Source: Trogon surrucura
Taxonomy: Eukaryota > Chordata > Aves > Trogoniformes > Trogonidae
Direction: 5' to 3'
NCBI GenBank assembly: GCA_020746105.1
Contig: CM036617.1
Coordinates: forward strand, 19,164,037 to 19,228,036
Length of the DNA stretch: 64,000 nucleotides
The stretch's first letter is position 1; each line of letters opens with the position of its first letter. The notes under the pieces are model-generated. The model was not told the origin of the DNA. It searched no databases and was given only the letters and a program-made list of their open reading frames with translations. Made by a program: the position numbers and the translations under genes. Shown piece after piece: positions 50,885 to 61,680 of the stretch.

Positions 50885-51029
50885 TTTCAGATGCTGCTCA
50901 GATGACAATCAAATACATGGGGTTTCTAAGTAAGTAAACACTAATAACCACTCTTATCAGAAATATGATGTAGAAGAAGAATTGGGAGCGAATACAGATT
51001 TTTGATTTTCTTTTTTGTCTGGTGCTGCA

Positions 51030-51700
51030 TACTGTTCTGCCAATCGACGGGGTCAAGGAAAAGGACAAAACAACAAAAGAATAGGCTTGGTTTACTATCT
51101 ATTTCAAGGTGTTACAAAAATAAGGTAATGCATTTAATTAAAACAATAAGCTTATTACATTCTAGTTTCAAGCAGCAAAGAGAATAAGCAAGGTAATGCA
51201 CTTAATCATTGCTACATCAAGTAAGTGATAGTGATCAAGAAAGATACATCAGAAATTGCTCTAATACTTTGCCGTCATCCAGATCTACAGTCGCTGGGGA
51301 GCCCCAGTTGCAGCAACGATTTGGAGCACCTGTCCCAGCAACTGGAGGGTCCTACACACCGCGTCCACTTGTAGGTGAGGTTTCCAAAGTCACTGCAAGA
51401 GGGTCCAGCTTTTACACAGTTGAATAAACATATTTCAGAACTCTAAGTGCAAAAAATCTGGTGTCACCCTCCCTGTTGGATTCCACCCAAAACCTGGCCA
51501 GGGCTCAAGGAGGAAACCAGGGGAATTTCTCTGTCTATTTTGGCTTGAACATCTGGTTTAATTTCCTCCAAAGGGGGCTTCTATATCTATTTTAGCTTTC
51601 CAGACATTTAGTTTCATGGCTTTGCCCCCAGCTATAGAGGAGTCCAATGACTATTACACCATAGGCATTACAGTGATCTGCTGACTACTGTTCCACAACA
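51030..51700. mobile_element. Possible LTR-derived sequence
   Basis: A stretch differing in style from its flanks: GACAAAACAACAAAAGAATA, a 'CAAGGTGTTACAAAAATAAGG' type block, AATAAA at about 51424 and a C-rich part near 51280-51520. It resembles avian LTRs in general layout, but no ends or duplications were located. Confidence 0.3.
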
Positions 51701-54700
51701 AGCATTACAGCAAAGCTTTTTATAGATTGGCATCAAAATGTCTTGATATTCATACTACAATTGATGAATAATATATTGCATATACAGTTAATACTATATA
51801 TTGTATATTTTATATATATATAAGTATAGTGTGGGTTTGTGAGGTTTATCTAGAGGTCAAATTTTGTTCGTGGCCTACTGCCTAGGCCTCAGTATTTCAC
51901 ATATAGATTTCCTTGGCACTTATGTAGTTCTAGGAGACAGCACTTTTGCCATGTGATGCATAGACTGAAGCTCAGGACAGTGATTAGCTATGATTAGTGG
52001 TATTGCTGCTGTTACAAAAGTGTTATTTCCTTGCAATGAGAAGTACCAGAAAGAAGTCTGCAACTGTTGAAAAATGTTGCTTGAATGTATACAAATGGTT
52101 TTGTTTGGGTTTGAGTCTTCTTCAGGATTGAGAACATTTATTTAATGACTGGTCCCATTAAAATTGCCATATTGATCCATCTGCCAGGAAAATAAATTGG
52201 TGGATATTTCATATCACAGTGTTGTATTGATCTTCCACAAGCTGATGGGACGGTGGCTTTCATCATTGGACAACACATTAACACCTTAATTGATATATTC
52301 TGAAGGCTAATTAGAGGCCAGCTGGATTCCTTGTGGGAATAATAATATTTATTTTTGATGTTGACAAAGTACTCCAAAACACAAGTCATGTGGTGTGATT
52401 TAACAGTGATTAAAACTTGGCTACAGACATAGGCGACTTGACTAAACTGCCAAGCAGCCGAGACTAGAAAGAGTGAAGACCTAGATGTGTATAATTACTT
52501 TGTGCTCTGTCACACATACACACATCTCTGTCTGTCTATCAGTCAGTGAAGTATCTGGAGAATGGTTGCAGCACTTTAATTATTCACTGTCAATCACCGT
52601 CTAACCAGCGCAGACATGTGTGTGTGCTCGTGCCATGTGTGCCTTGTCTAGAAGCTCTTTGGAGAAGAGGTTATTAAGGTCACACAGATAAATACATGTG
52701 AATCAGGAAAATTTAACTCTTTTACCTGTCGTGTCTTACAGTGCAGCTTCTCTGATACAATCATGTTTCTCTCCTTACAAAATGTAACGACTGGGTTTTT
52801 TTCTCCCATAACTCGTCTATCCAAGATCCTGTGTGTCTGCTTCCCACTGCTCACAGAGAAGAGAAAGAGGGAATGATGTGAGGACCCTACTCTCATGAAA
52901 ACCTGGGATGATTAGCTCAGATGTGCCCATCTGCACCTCCTCTGATGAATCCCACCAGTAATTTTGTGCTGTCTAATATTTTACATATTTGCCTTCCAAT
53001 TTGCTGTGAAGAATTATCTTTCCCATTTCCTCCAGTGCTTTGGATGACTCTGACAAAGAATTCCCAGTGTTTTCAGTTTACTACATTCGATTTCTTGTTT
53101 TATTTCTCTGGACGGAAGGTATTCATGATGACAAGGTTAAAGGGTTTTGTTGAAAATTGCAGGTGATCTTTACCCACAGCACATCCATTCTCCTGCCAAG
53201 AGCAAAGTCAAGCAGCCCTGCCTTCTTCTTGTGTGCTTCCGCAGGGTCTGCTCTCAGCTTTTCATCCACAAACCAAACTATTTTCTTTTTATTACTACTG
53301 AAGGCTGTGACTGTTTTTCAATTTTCTTTCATTTGTGGCAGGTACGAGCTCTATCTGTTTTTCTGTAATTGATTCCTGTTCTCATTTCTCTCCTCCTGCC
53401 TTCAGATGAGCTTTGTGCTCTGCAGAGCTCTGTGAATCTGTAGATGCTGCAGCAGCTGCCTCTGACCAGCTGCCAGCACCTGCCCATGGCATTCTGGCTG
53501 CCACCTCTCCTCCCGTGGGTCCCACTTCTACCATGAACCATGATTTCTTCATTCATTTTTATAGCACCATGCCCTGCTCCTGAGCTGCTTTGTCTTCAAG
53601 AGCAGGAAGGCAGTGGCTGTGTGCTCGGGGCAGGCTGAAGTGCTTTGCAAGCATCCCTGACAGAGGGTAAGTTTCTCGTTTTCCAATCTGCTTACCTGCA
53701 GCAGGTAACTCCAGTTCTGAAAGGGTGGTCTTCTGCATCTCTTACTGCTCTAGTGAGGTCACTCATTCAGGTTATGGAGCTGAGCAGGCACCAGCTCCTG
53801 CAATCTCAGTTACCTTCCTGTGAGATGAACTTATCTCCATTTCTATGTTGCTTCTGCGATAGCCCTCTCAATTTTGTCAAATCCCAGCTGTGCCTCCAGG
53901 AGCTCATGTCAGTGAGGGAGTTTGAAAGAACAGCATTGTCCTGCAAGGGACATCGCTCACCACTGGCATGGACCCCCAACTCTGGCAGATGGCTGCAGCT
54001 TCCTCTCAGGACAATGCTTCTTACTTACTGCCAATACCTGGCCTCTTCTTGCTCTCAGTTGTAATCTTCTCTCCCCTGACACTTGGGGCAGCTGCAAGAG
54101 GCGAGAGAATCTCCTCAACATTTACGGAAAGGTTTTACATTTCTGCCCAATTGCAAAAAAAAATCATCAGGAAAAGATTTTGTTTCTGTTGGTCTGGGCT
54201 AGGAGTTTTTATGTAACTACAAGTTTCCTCCTGACAATTCTCTCTTTTGGTAGATCTTCATGAAGCTGATATTACTGTCCCTTTCCCAGCGGCTTCCCAT
54301 TTTATCATGAGTAAAGCCTTGTAGCAGTTGACCTCCAACTAGTTGACTAGTTCTTGGTTTGGGTAATCTGCAGGCTTTATTCCTTCTCAGCCTGGAGCTG
54401 ATTGTGCTTCTCAGCCTCAGCACAAGGATGACAGCTCTCAGAACCTTTTTCCAAAGTCCTCTGAGACCTGGGACTCCTCTTACACTGGTAGTTCCTGAGC
54501 TGGCGTATCTTACCAGTGATTTTCCCAAAGAGCTTCATTCTGCCTGGCTGATGGGACTTGCAGGAAACTTCTGCTGGAGGAGAACCTGGAGGTGAGCAGG
54601 ATCCCCCAGCCCACCCTAGTGAGGTGCCATGAGGAGTGGGGCTCTGTCCCTGAGGAGGAAAGCATAACTGAACCACACTCCTGTCTCCCTTGCTGGGAAT

Positions 54701-54850
54701 GGCTTCAGGAATTTCTGGCATTCTGGAGCCCTTGGCATTAAACAGTACCTTGCTCTGAGGGCTGAAAATCTCATGAAAGTGTAAAGCTTAGTGGATCCGA
54801 TGCCTATGGCTACAAATGAGCTATACATGAATAGATTCTGGTGGAAAGAA
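51701..54850. other. Intergenic; AT-rich to mixed; nothing recognised
   Basis: It includes an AT-rich simple stretch (51770-51825) and an AT-rich complex segment at 52130-52400 with TTAATTGATATA and GCTAATTAGAGG, possibly a conserved noncoding element. Frames up to 139 codons near 53645-54064 have no domain. Confidence 0.4.
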
Positions 54851-54851
54851 A

Positions 54852-55418
54852 ATCATAGACTCATAGAATACCAGATTGTAAGGGACCCCAAAGGTCATCT
54901 GGTCCAACCTTCCTTAGCAAAACCACCATCTAGACAAGATGCCTCAGCATCTATCGAGCTAGATCTTAAAAGTGTCCAGTATTGGAGTACCCACCATATC
55001 CCTGGGGAGACTATTACAATGGCTGATTGTTCTCATTGTCAAAAATTTTCTTCTAGTGTCCAACTGGAATCTCCCCAGGAGTAACTGTAACTTGTACCCA
55101 TTGCCCCTCATCTTTTCCATGTGACTCCTTGTAAAAAGGGAGACTCCATCTTCTTTGTAGCCACCCTTTAAATACCGGAGCATGGTGATGAGGTGTGCCC
55201 TAAGCCTTTTTTTTCTCAGGACTGAAATAACTCAATTGTCTTAGCCTTTCCTTATATAGGAGGCTTCCCAGTCCTTCAATCATCTTTGTGGCCCTTCTCT
55301 GGACCCTCTCCAACCTATCCACATCTCTTTTTTTTTATAGCAGGGACTGAAACTCAGCTCAGTATTCCAGGTGTGGCCTGACAAGCACTGAGTAAAGTGT
55401 GATGACGACTTCTTTATT
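54852..55418 (-). mobile_element. Old divergent CR1 3' fragment
   Basis: It starts ATCATAGACTCATAGAATACC and then AAGGGACCCCAAAGGTCATC. It continues through a decayed ORF2 tail (CTTCTCTGGACCCTCTCCAA, GGTGTGGCCTGACAAGCACT) to about 55418. It is clearly more diverged than the neighbouring copy at 55766 and belongs to another subfamily. Confidence 0.88.
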
Positions 55419-55765
55419 GTTCCTGGTGTATTTGTGAAAGTCTGCTTGCAGTGAATGACAAGAGAGGCAGACGATGCCTGAATATATCCTTTGATACTTG
55501 CAGGTTTGCTGATGTGATTGAAAACCTGCAGAAGGTACCAGCCAGGGAGGAGTCTTAAGCTTCAGGCACTAGGTAATCATATCTTTGAGAAAAATGGGTG
55601 TTAGAACCCTCAAAGAAGAGCTGGACTTATATTCTTTGCCTTGCAACAGGTAAAATACATTATACAGTAACTCTGATTAATAAAGCTTTTAATATGGAGG
55701 CTGCATTTCCATGCATATTGATGGAGTTTCGATGTGCTGCTCTCCATCACACCCGGGTTGCAGTT

Positions 55766-57968
55766 TCACAGAATCACAGAATCATAGAAGGTTAGAGATT
55801 GGAAGGGACCTCGAAAGATCATCAAGTCCAATCCCCCTGCCAGAGCAGGAATGCCTGGATAATGCTACATAGGAATGTCCAGGTGGATTTTGAATGTTTC
55901 CAGAGAAGGAGACTCTACAACCTCCCTGGGCAGCCTGTTCCCGTGTTCCGTCACCCTCACTGAGAAGAAGTTTCTTCTCGAGTTTAAGTTGAACCTCTTA
56001 TGTTCCAGTTTCAGCCCATCACCCCTTGTCCTATCATTGGTTGTCACCGAGAAGAGCCTGGCTCCATCCTCGTGACACTCACCCTTGATATATTTGTAAA
56101 CATTAATGAGGTCACCCCTCAGCCTCCTCTTCTCCAAACTAAAGAGCCCCAGCTCCCTCAGCCTTTTCTCATAAGGGAGATGCTCCACTCCCCTAATCAT
56201 CCTAGTTGCCCTGTGCTGGACTCTCTCCAGCAGTTCCCTGTCTTTCTTGAACTGAGGGGCCCAGAACTGGACACAATATTCCAGATGGGGTCTCACCAGG
56301 GCAGAGTAGAGGGGAAGGAGAACCTCTCTCGACCTACTAACCACCCCCCTTCTAATACACCCCAGGATGCCATTGGCCTTCCTGGCCACAAGGCCACAGT
56401 GCTGGCTCATGGTCATCCTGCTGTCCACCAAGACTCCCAGGTCCCTTTCCCCTACACTGCTCTCTAATAAGTCATTCCCCAACTTATACTGGAACCTGGG
56501 GTTGTTCCTACCCAGATGCAAGACTCTACATTTACCCTTGTTATATTTCATTAAATTTTTCCCCGCCCAACCCTCCAGCCTGTCCAGGTCTCGCTGGATG
56601 GCAGCACAGCCTTCTGGTGTGTCAGCCACTCCTCCCAGCTTGCTGTCGTCAGCAAACTTGCTGATAGTACTCTCTAGTCCCTCATCCAAGTCATCGATGA
56701 ATATATTGAATAATACTGGTCCCAGTGCCAACCCTTGAGGGACTCCACTGGATACAGGCCTCCAACCAGACTCCGCCCCATTGACCACCACTCTCTGGCT
56801 TCTTCCCCTTACCCAGTTCACAGTCCACCTCACTACCCGAGAGTCTAGACCACACTTCCTCAGTTTAGCAGCAAGGATGCTGTGGGAGACTGTGTCAAAT
56901 GCTTTACTGAAGTCAAGGTAGACCACATCCACTGCTCTGCCATCATCTATCCACCTTGTTATATCCTCGTAAAAGGCTATGAGGTTAGTCAAGCACGACT
57001 TCCCTTTGGTGAAACCATGTTGACTGTCTCTAATGACCCTCTTATCCCTGATATGCCTTGAGATGGCACCAAGGATAAGTCGTTCCATCACTTTCCCAGG
57101 GATGGAGGTGAGGCTGACCGGTCTATAGTTACCCGGGTCCTCCTTCTTGCCCTTTTTGAAGACTGGAGTGACATTTGCTTCCCTCCAGTCCTCAGGCACC
57201 TCTCCCGTCTCCCAAGACTTGGCAAAGATGATGGAGAGTGGTCTAGCAATGACATCAGCCAGCTCCCTCAGCACCCGTGGATGCATCCCGTCTGGACCCA
57301 TGGATTTATGGATGTCCAGATTGCTTAATTGGTCCCTAACCCAGTCCTCATCGACTAAAGCAAACTCCTCCACTGCCCTGACTTCCTGTGGGGCCTCAGG
57401 GGAACGGGGCTCCTCAGGACAGCCTCTGGCAGAGTAGACAGAGGCAAAGAAGGCATTCAGTAACTCTGCCTTCTCTGTATCTTCTGTCACCAAGGCACCC
57501 ACCTCATTCATCAGTGGGCCTACATTGCCCCTGGTGTTAGTTTTATCTGCCACGTATTTGAAAAAGCTCTTCCTGTTGTCCTTGACCCCTCTCGCCACGT
57601 TTAATTCTAGGGAGGCCTTTGCTTTCCTAGTTGCCTCCCTACACCCTCGGACAACAGCCTTATATTCTTCCCAAGTGGCCAGCCCTGCCTTCCAAGATCT
57701 GTAAATTCTCCTCTTGCCCTTGAGCTTACCCAGCAGATCCCTGTTGAGCCACGCAGGTCTCCTGGCTCCCTTCCTCGACTCCCTGCGTGTCAGGATGTTC
57801 TGATCTTGAGCACGGTAGAAGCAGTCCCTGAACGCTAACCAACTATCTTGGGACCCTTTACCTTCAAACAGCCTTGACCCGTGGGATTTTCTCTAGTAAT
57901 TGTTTGAAAAAGCCAAAGTTTGCCTTGGCAAAGTCCAGGGTTGCAATTGTGCTTGCTGTTTTGTTTCT
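55766..57968 (-). mobile_element. CR1 LINE, 2.2 kb, largest and best-preserved copy
   Basis: The left edge is the 3' terminus (TCACAGAATCACAGAATCAT). The element extends through a short 3' UTR and a long ORF2 region to about 57968, where it meets another CR1 in opposite orientation. The endonuclease domain and ORF1 are missing, so it is 5'-truncated and cannot move on its own. Good preservation of the reading frame points to a relatively recent insertion. The 3' end shares diagnostic bases (CGAAAGATCATCAAGTCCAA) with the copies at 30928, 35875 and 37148. Confidence 0.95.
55865..57598 (-). CDS. CR1 ORF2 reverse transcriptase, 5'-truncated
   Basis: This frame encodes the reverse transcriptase of a CR1 non-LTR retrotransposon, which would copy its own RNA into DNA at a nicked target. 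From the GTG at 57598 it has 577 residues, but that start is nominal. The frame is open upstream to an in-frame TAG at 57893-57895, about 675 codons in all, reading through the linker before the RT domain. Visible RT motifs are GPDGMHPR (101-108), NYRPVSL (157-163), YLDFSKAFD (227-235), [14 protein letters not shown] (284-297) and the catalytic FADDSKLGG (315-323). Both aspartates of the FADD box are present. Family members usually read PQGSVLG and FADDTKL, so two deviations are present. The final residues are altered by a small deletion before the TAG at 55865-55867. The N-terminal endonuclease is absent. It is a transposon gene, not a host gene. Confidence 0.93.
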   Translation of the reverse strand: MARGVKDNRKSFFKYVADKTNTRGNVGPLMNEVGALVTEDTEKAELLNAFFASVYSARGCPEEPRSPEAPQEVRAVEEFALVDEDWVRDQLSNLDIHKSMGPDGMHPRVLRELADVIARPLSIIFAKSWETGEVPEDWREANVTPVFKKGKKEDPGNYRPVSLTSIPGKVMERLILGAISRHIRDKRVIRDSQHGFTKGKSCLTNLIAFYEDITRWIDDGRAVDVVYLDFSKAFDTVSHSILAAKLRKCGLDSRVVRWTVNWVRGRSQRVVVNGAESGWRPVSSGVPQGLALGPVLFNIFIDDLDEGLESTISKFADDSKLGGVADTPEGCAAIQRDLDRLEGWAGKNLMKYNKGKCRVLHLGRNNPRFQYKLGNDLLESSVGERDLGVLVDSRMTMSQHCGLVARKANGILGCIRRGVVSRSREVLLPLYSALVRPHLEYCVQFWAPQFKKDRELLERVQHRATRMIRGVEHLPYEKRLRELGLFSLEKRRLRGDLINVYKYIKGECHEDGARLFSVTTNDRTRGDGLKLEHKRFNLNSRRNFFSVRVTEHGNRLPREVVESPSLETFKIHLDIPM

Positions 57969-57971
57969 GCT

Positions 57972-58375
57972 ACAGACAGGCTGGGAGAGCTGGGATTGTT
58001 CAGGCTGGAGAATAGAAGGCTCAGGGGGGACTTTATAGTGGCCTTCCAGTACCTGAAGGGGGCTACAGGAAAGCTGGGGAGGGACTGGTTACAAGGGTGT
58101 GTAGCAACAGGACAAGGGCCAATGGTTTTAAACTGGAGCAGGGTAGATTTAGATTAGATGTTAGGAAGAAGTTCTTTACTATGAGGATGGTGAGATACGG
58201 CACAGGCTGCTCAGAGAGGTGGTGGAGGCTCCATCCACGAAGGCATTCAAGGTCAGGCTTGATGGGGCTCTGAGCAACCTGATCTAGTCCAAGATGTCCC
58301 TGTTCACTGCAGGGGTCTTGGACTAGAAGGCCTTTAAAGGTCCCTTCTAGCCTAACACATTGTGTGATTCTATGA
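57972..58375 (+). mobile_element. CR1 LINE 3' fragment, head-to-head with the 2.2-kb copy
   Basis: The + strand copy begins GACAGGCTGGGAGAGCTGGG within the ORF2 end. It has TAGATGTTAGGAAGAAGTTC and CAGAGAGGTGGTGGAGGCTC, and ends in TGTGTGATTCTATGAT. It belongs to the older subfamily also seen at 31411. It starts within a few bases of where the minus-strand CR1 ends. Confidence 0.92.
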
Positions 58376-58720
58376 TATCACTCTCAACAATTCCAGTTTT
58401 TACCTATGCTTGAGACATGGGAATTATGGACAATCACAAGCTCTCCAGTTTGGTCTCTGGAGTGCTGTGAGTTGGGAGATGGAAGGGTTTGTGGGAGCAG
58501 TTGCAGGTACATATTTCATTGGGAAATGAACTGTTTTTATCTTCCGTTGGAATGTCATGGTGAGCCTGTACCTCTCTTCCGTTATGAGAGAGAGAGGGAA
58601 GAACTTTTACTCATTACTTTCTCACCTCTTTGAAAATTCCTAGGAGAAATGATGCTGGGTAGGTAGTAATGTGTAGAACTGCCAACACACATAGCGGTGC
58701 CTCGGTCCTGGGCAAAGAGA

Positions 58721-58740
58721 ATGTCGTAGGATGTCGTAGG
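58721..58740. repeat. 10-bp direct duplication
   Basis: ATGTCGTAGG occurs twice in immediate succession. Confidence 0.9.
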
Positions 58741-59285
58741 ACCCTGGAAACTCAGCTCAGCTCGCCTTGGAGACAGCTGGAGAGCATCTGCTTGCTGCAG
58801 AATTAACTCACTGATTTAGTAGGTGACATTGTGACATTTTTCCCTTCCAGACCGTGGAGAGTTTCACCACTGCCCTGGGGACACAACTGGCTGCACTGGT
58901 TCTGCAGTGGAAATTGAAAATATTTCTACCACAGACAAGTTAGAGTTTTTGTAGTGTTTCTTTTACATCATTTTGAGATGACTTAGGACTCTGGAGAGGG
59001 AAAGACATTTTTATTTAGTAAATGTGCAAAATGTGTAAAAGAACTGGTGCTCCTGGCAGGGATTTGCCAGATGTTTGGAAGTAGTTGCATGGTTTTGTAA
59101 TGTTGTGTGCTTTATCAGTTTTGAAATTGTCCTAGTCGTTTTGTTCTCTTCCTCCCAATGCTTATATTCGCATATATGAAACAGAGTTTGAAAGTAATTT
59201 TTGTTTTGGTTTTTTTTTTACTACCTTAGAAGGACTCATAGAGTCGGTGATAATGATGTCAGTATTGATTACCAGTTGTCAGTGC

Positions 59286-59311
59286 TCTATGGCTTCTATG
59301 GCTTCTATGGC
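59286..59311. repeat. TATGGCTTC short tandem repeat
   Basis: A CTATGGCTT-type 9-10 base word is repeated about three times. Confidence 0.85.
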
Positions 59312-60997
59312 TACTTTGCCATATTCTCAATGAACAGCAGTGGATTAATTAGAATGTTTTAAACCCCACAGTATCTTGGATATGATTTTCTTCACAGGAA
59401 GAGAAGACTTGGCATTGAACAGCTAAGGAAATTCAATTCTAATTTTGATTTAAAAATACTTCACACATTTTTAATGCTGCGTGTGAATAAAAGCAATAAA
59501 TATGTATTCCTATAAAAATCCATTTTCTTGCCCAGGGTATAAATGTCCAATATGAAATCTCAGAGTGAGGACTATGGTTTCCCTTGGACAGAGTGTCTCA
59601 GTCTAAGTGTTGTATAACTCATACTCTGCTCCTGGTGTGGTGGCATAGAAACTGTTCTTTGTATATAGCTTTATATAACTGCTGTATATAACCTACTATA
59701 GCTTAACTGCAGCAATTTAAAAAGCAATGACAATTTATTCCCAAGTGTGGTCCCTGATCAAAGTTGGAGTCTCCATTTTAGGTGTTAAATATTTATTCAA
59801 CGTGCAGATCATACATTCCTGCTGCTGTGCAGGGAATTTATGATAAAGCACTGTTCCATGTTGCACACCAAAATGACTTCTATTCCTGCTTTTTTTTTTT
59901 TAATTTTTTACAAAAACCCCACGAAGTAATTGAACATAACAGAATTGGACCAGTCCTTTTACCAGCAAAACTTTATCTAGCTCTCCACTTTTATTGCGTA
60001 AATGTAGAGATCCGGCAGCTGTGGGATGCTGGGTGTGGATCCTCCCCATGCTGGGTCTCTTGGTGCCTCTCTTGGGGATGTGTGTTGTTGGTTGATAGTT
60101 CTATGGGTTTGTTTGTTGTTCCTGGCTATACCAGTGTTGTTTGCTTGCTTTGTCCAGTGATGGCACCTTGATGCCCCAGCCAAGGACAAGTGCTCCTTTG
60201 TGTGCCAGACAGAAACTGGGCAAGAAATAACCAGTATGTGGGACTGCAATCTCAAAAAAAAAGTGAGCAGACACCTTCCCTACACAGTGCAAGGACAGGG
60301 AGGGGTGAAGGGTGAGAGACAGACATCCCCAATGGGAAACTTAAGCCAATCTGAGATATCTGGCCAAAGTAAGAGGGGTGAATCTGGAGGTGTTTTGCTC
60401 TTTATTTGCTACAGGTAGAGCCTGGGCAAGCGGGTGACTAAATTTAGATTGCTGAAATTAGCTGAGCTGAATCAGTCTAAGTGAGAGCCAAGGACACACA
60501 GGACATCTGTGCAAAGCTGGAAAGAATAATCCAGGGCTTTTAGTGTTAGATCATTTGTAGCTCAACGTTCACCTGGAGGAAGATAGACATTTACTGATCG
60601 ACCCATGGTACTTTCTGCAATGCTGACCCAACATTTAGGCTCAGATAAAGTTTTCCCTGGGAAGAGTGCCTATTGATGTAGGTAATGTGTTTAGTAAAAT
60701 TATTGGATTTGGCAGATGGAGTCCATTTTCATAGTCCTTCATAATTTTCTTTCTTCTGAGAGCTTTATTCTTTATCGTTTCAACCAGTTATGCTGAAATG
60801 TATTGCTTGTTTCATATACAATGTAGTAATTCTTTCCTGAAAATGTTCTTTAACTTACCTTTTTGTTCCACTTACACCTATGACACTGAGTCAGGGAAAG
60901 GGAACTACCTGATTTTGTGGCTAGTAAATATCTAATTAACTAGGTGATGACAAATCAAAGAACTACTAGCTGTTGCTCCATATGCTTCTGAAAAAAA

Positions 60998-61080
60998 TCA
61001 CAGAATAATTTAGGTTAGAAGGAGCCCCTGGAGGCCATCCAGTCCCACCCCTTCTTGAAGTAGTTCCAGTTAGATTAGAT
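60998..61080 (-). mobile_element. Older CR1, left part (interrupted)
   Basis: It has the 3' terminus ATCACAGAATAATTTAGGTT, then GGAGCCCCTGGAGGCCATCC and TTCCAGTTAGATTAGAT. The remaining part of the same copy resumes at 61603, after the insertion of a younger CR1. Confidence 0.88.
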
Positions 61081-61602
61081 TCACAGAATCACAGAATGTT
61101 AGAGGCTGGAAGGGACCTCAAAGATCATCTAGTCCAACCCCCCTGCCAGAGCAGGATGACATACAGCAGAGCGCACAGGAACGCATCCAGGCGGGTTTTG
61201 AATGTCTCCAAAGAAGGAGACTCCACAACCTCCCTGGGCAGCCTGTGCCAGTGCTCTGTTCAGTGCTCTGTCACTCTCACTGTGACAAAATTTTTTCTCA
61301 TGTTTGTATGGAACTTCCTATGTTCCAGCTTCCACCCATTGCCCCTTGTCCTGTCATTGAACATCACTGAGAAGAGCCTGGCTCCGTCCTCCTGACACTC
61401 CCCCTTGACATATTTATAAACATGAATGAGGTCACCCCTCAGCCTCCTCTTCTCCAAGCTAAAGAGACCCAGCTCCTTCAGCCTTTCCTCATAAGGGAGA
61501 TGTTCCACTGCCTTCATCATCTTTGTGGCTCTGCGCTGGACTCTCTCAAGCACTTCCCTGTCCTTCTTGAACTGAGGGGCCCAGAACTGGACACAGTATT
61601 CC
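61081..61602 (-). mobile_element. Younger CR1 inserted into an older CR1
   Basis: The copy starts TCACAGAATCACAGAATGTT and GGAAGGGACCTCAAAGATCA. It runs through the 3' UTR into the ORF2 tail (minus-strand frame 61260-61553, 97 codons with RRLRGDLI and [10 protein letters not shown] blocks). It ends in ACACAGTATTCC at about 61602. A 12-base word, CAGTGCTCTGTT, is tandemly duplicated at about 61249-61272 and breaks the frame. Same subgroup as the copy at 44057. Confidence 0.93.
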
Positions 61603-61680
61603 AGATTGCTCAGATCAGTTCAGTTTCAAACATCTGAAAGGATGGAGACTGTACAGCCTCACCGGGCAACCTGTTCCAAG
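61603..61680 (-). mobile_element. Older CR1, right part
   Basis: It resumes with AGATTGCTCAGATCAGTTCA, then AAACATCTGAAAGGATGGAG and GGGCAACCTGTTCCAAG. It is colinear with the piece ending at 61080 when the younger CR1 is removed. Confidence 0.85.

Larger units (their letters stand above)
58376..60997. other. Intergenic; nothing recognised
   Basis: Unique-looking sequence with small tandem repeats (58721-58740 and 59286-59311). Frames up to 129 codons lack domains. Confidence 0.5.

Noticed and set aside
53645..54263. Overlapping 139- and 113-codon + strand frames
   Set aside because: Three frames overlap here with no domain and similar lengths, which points to composition rather than coding.
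55865..57598. 577-codon frame as a novel host gene or new system
   Set aside because: All motifs are those of the CR1 reverse transcriptase and the 3' end is a standard CR1 terminus, so it is a transposon gene.
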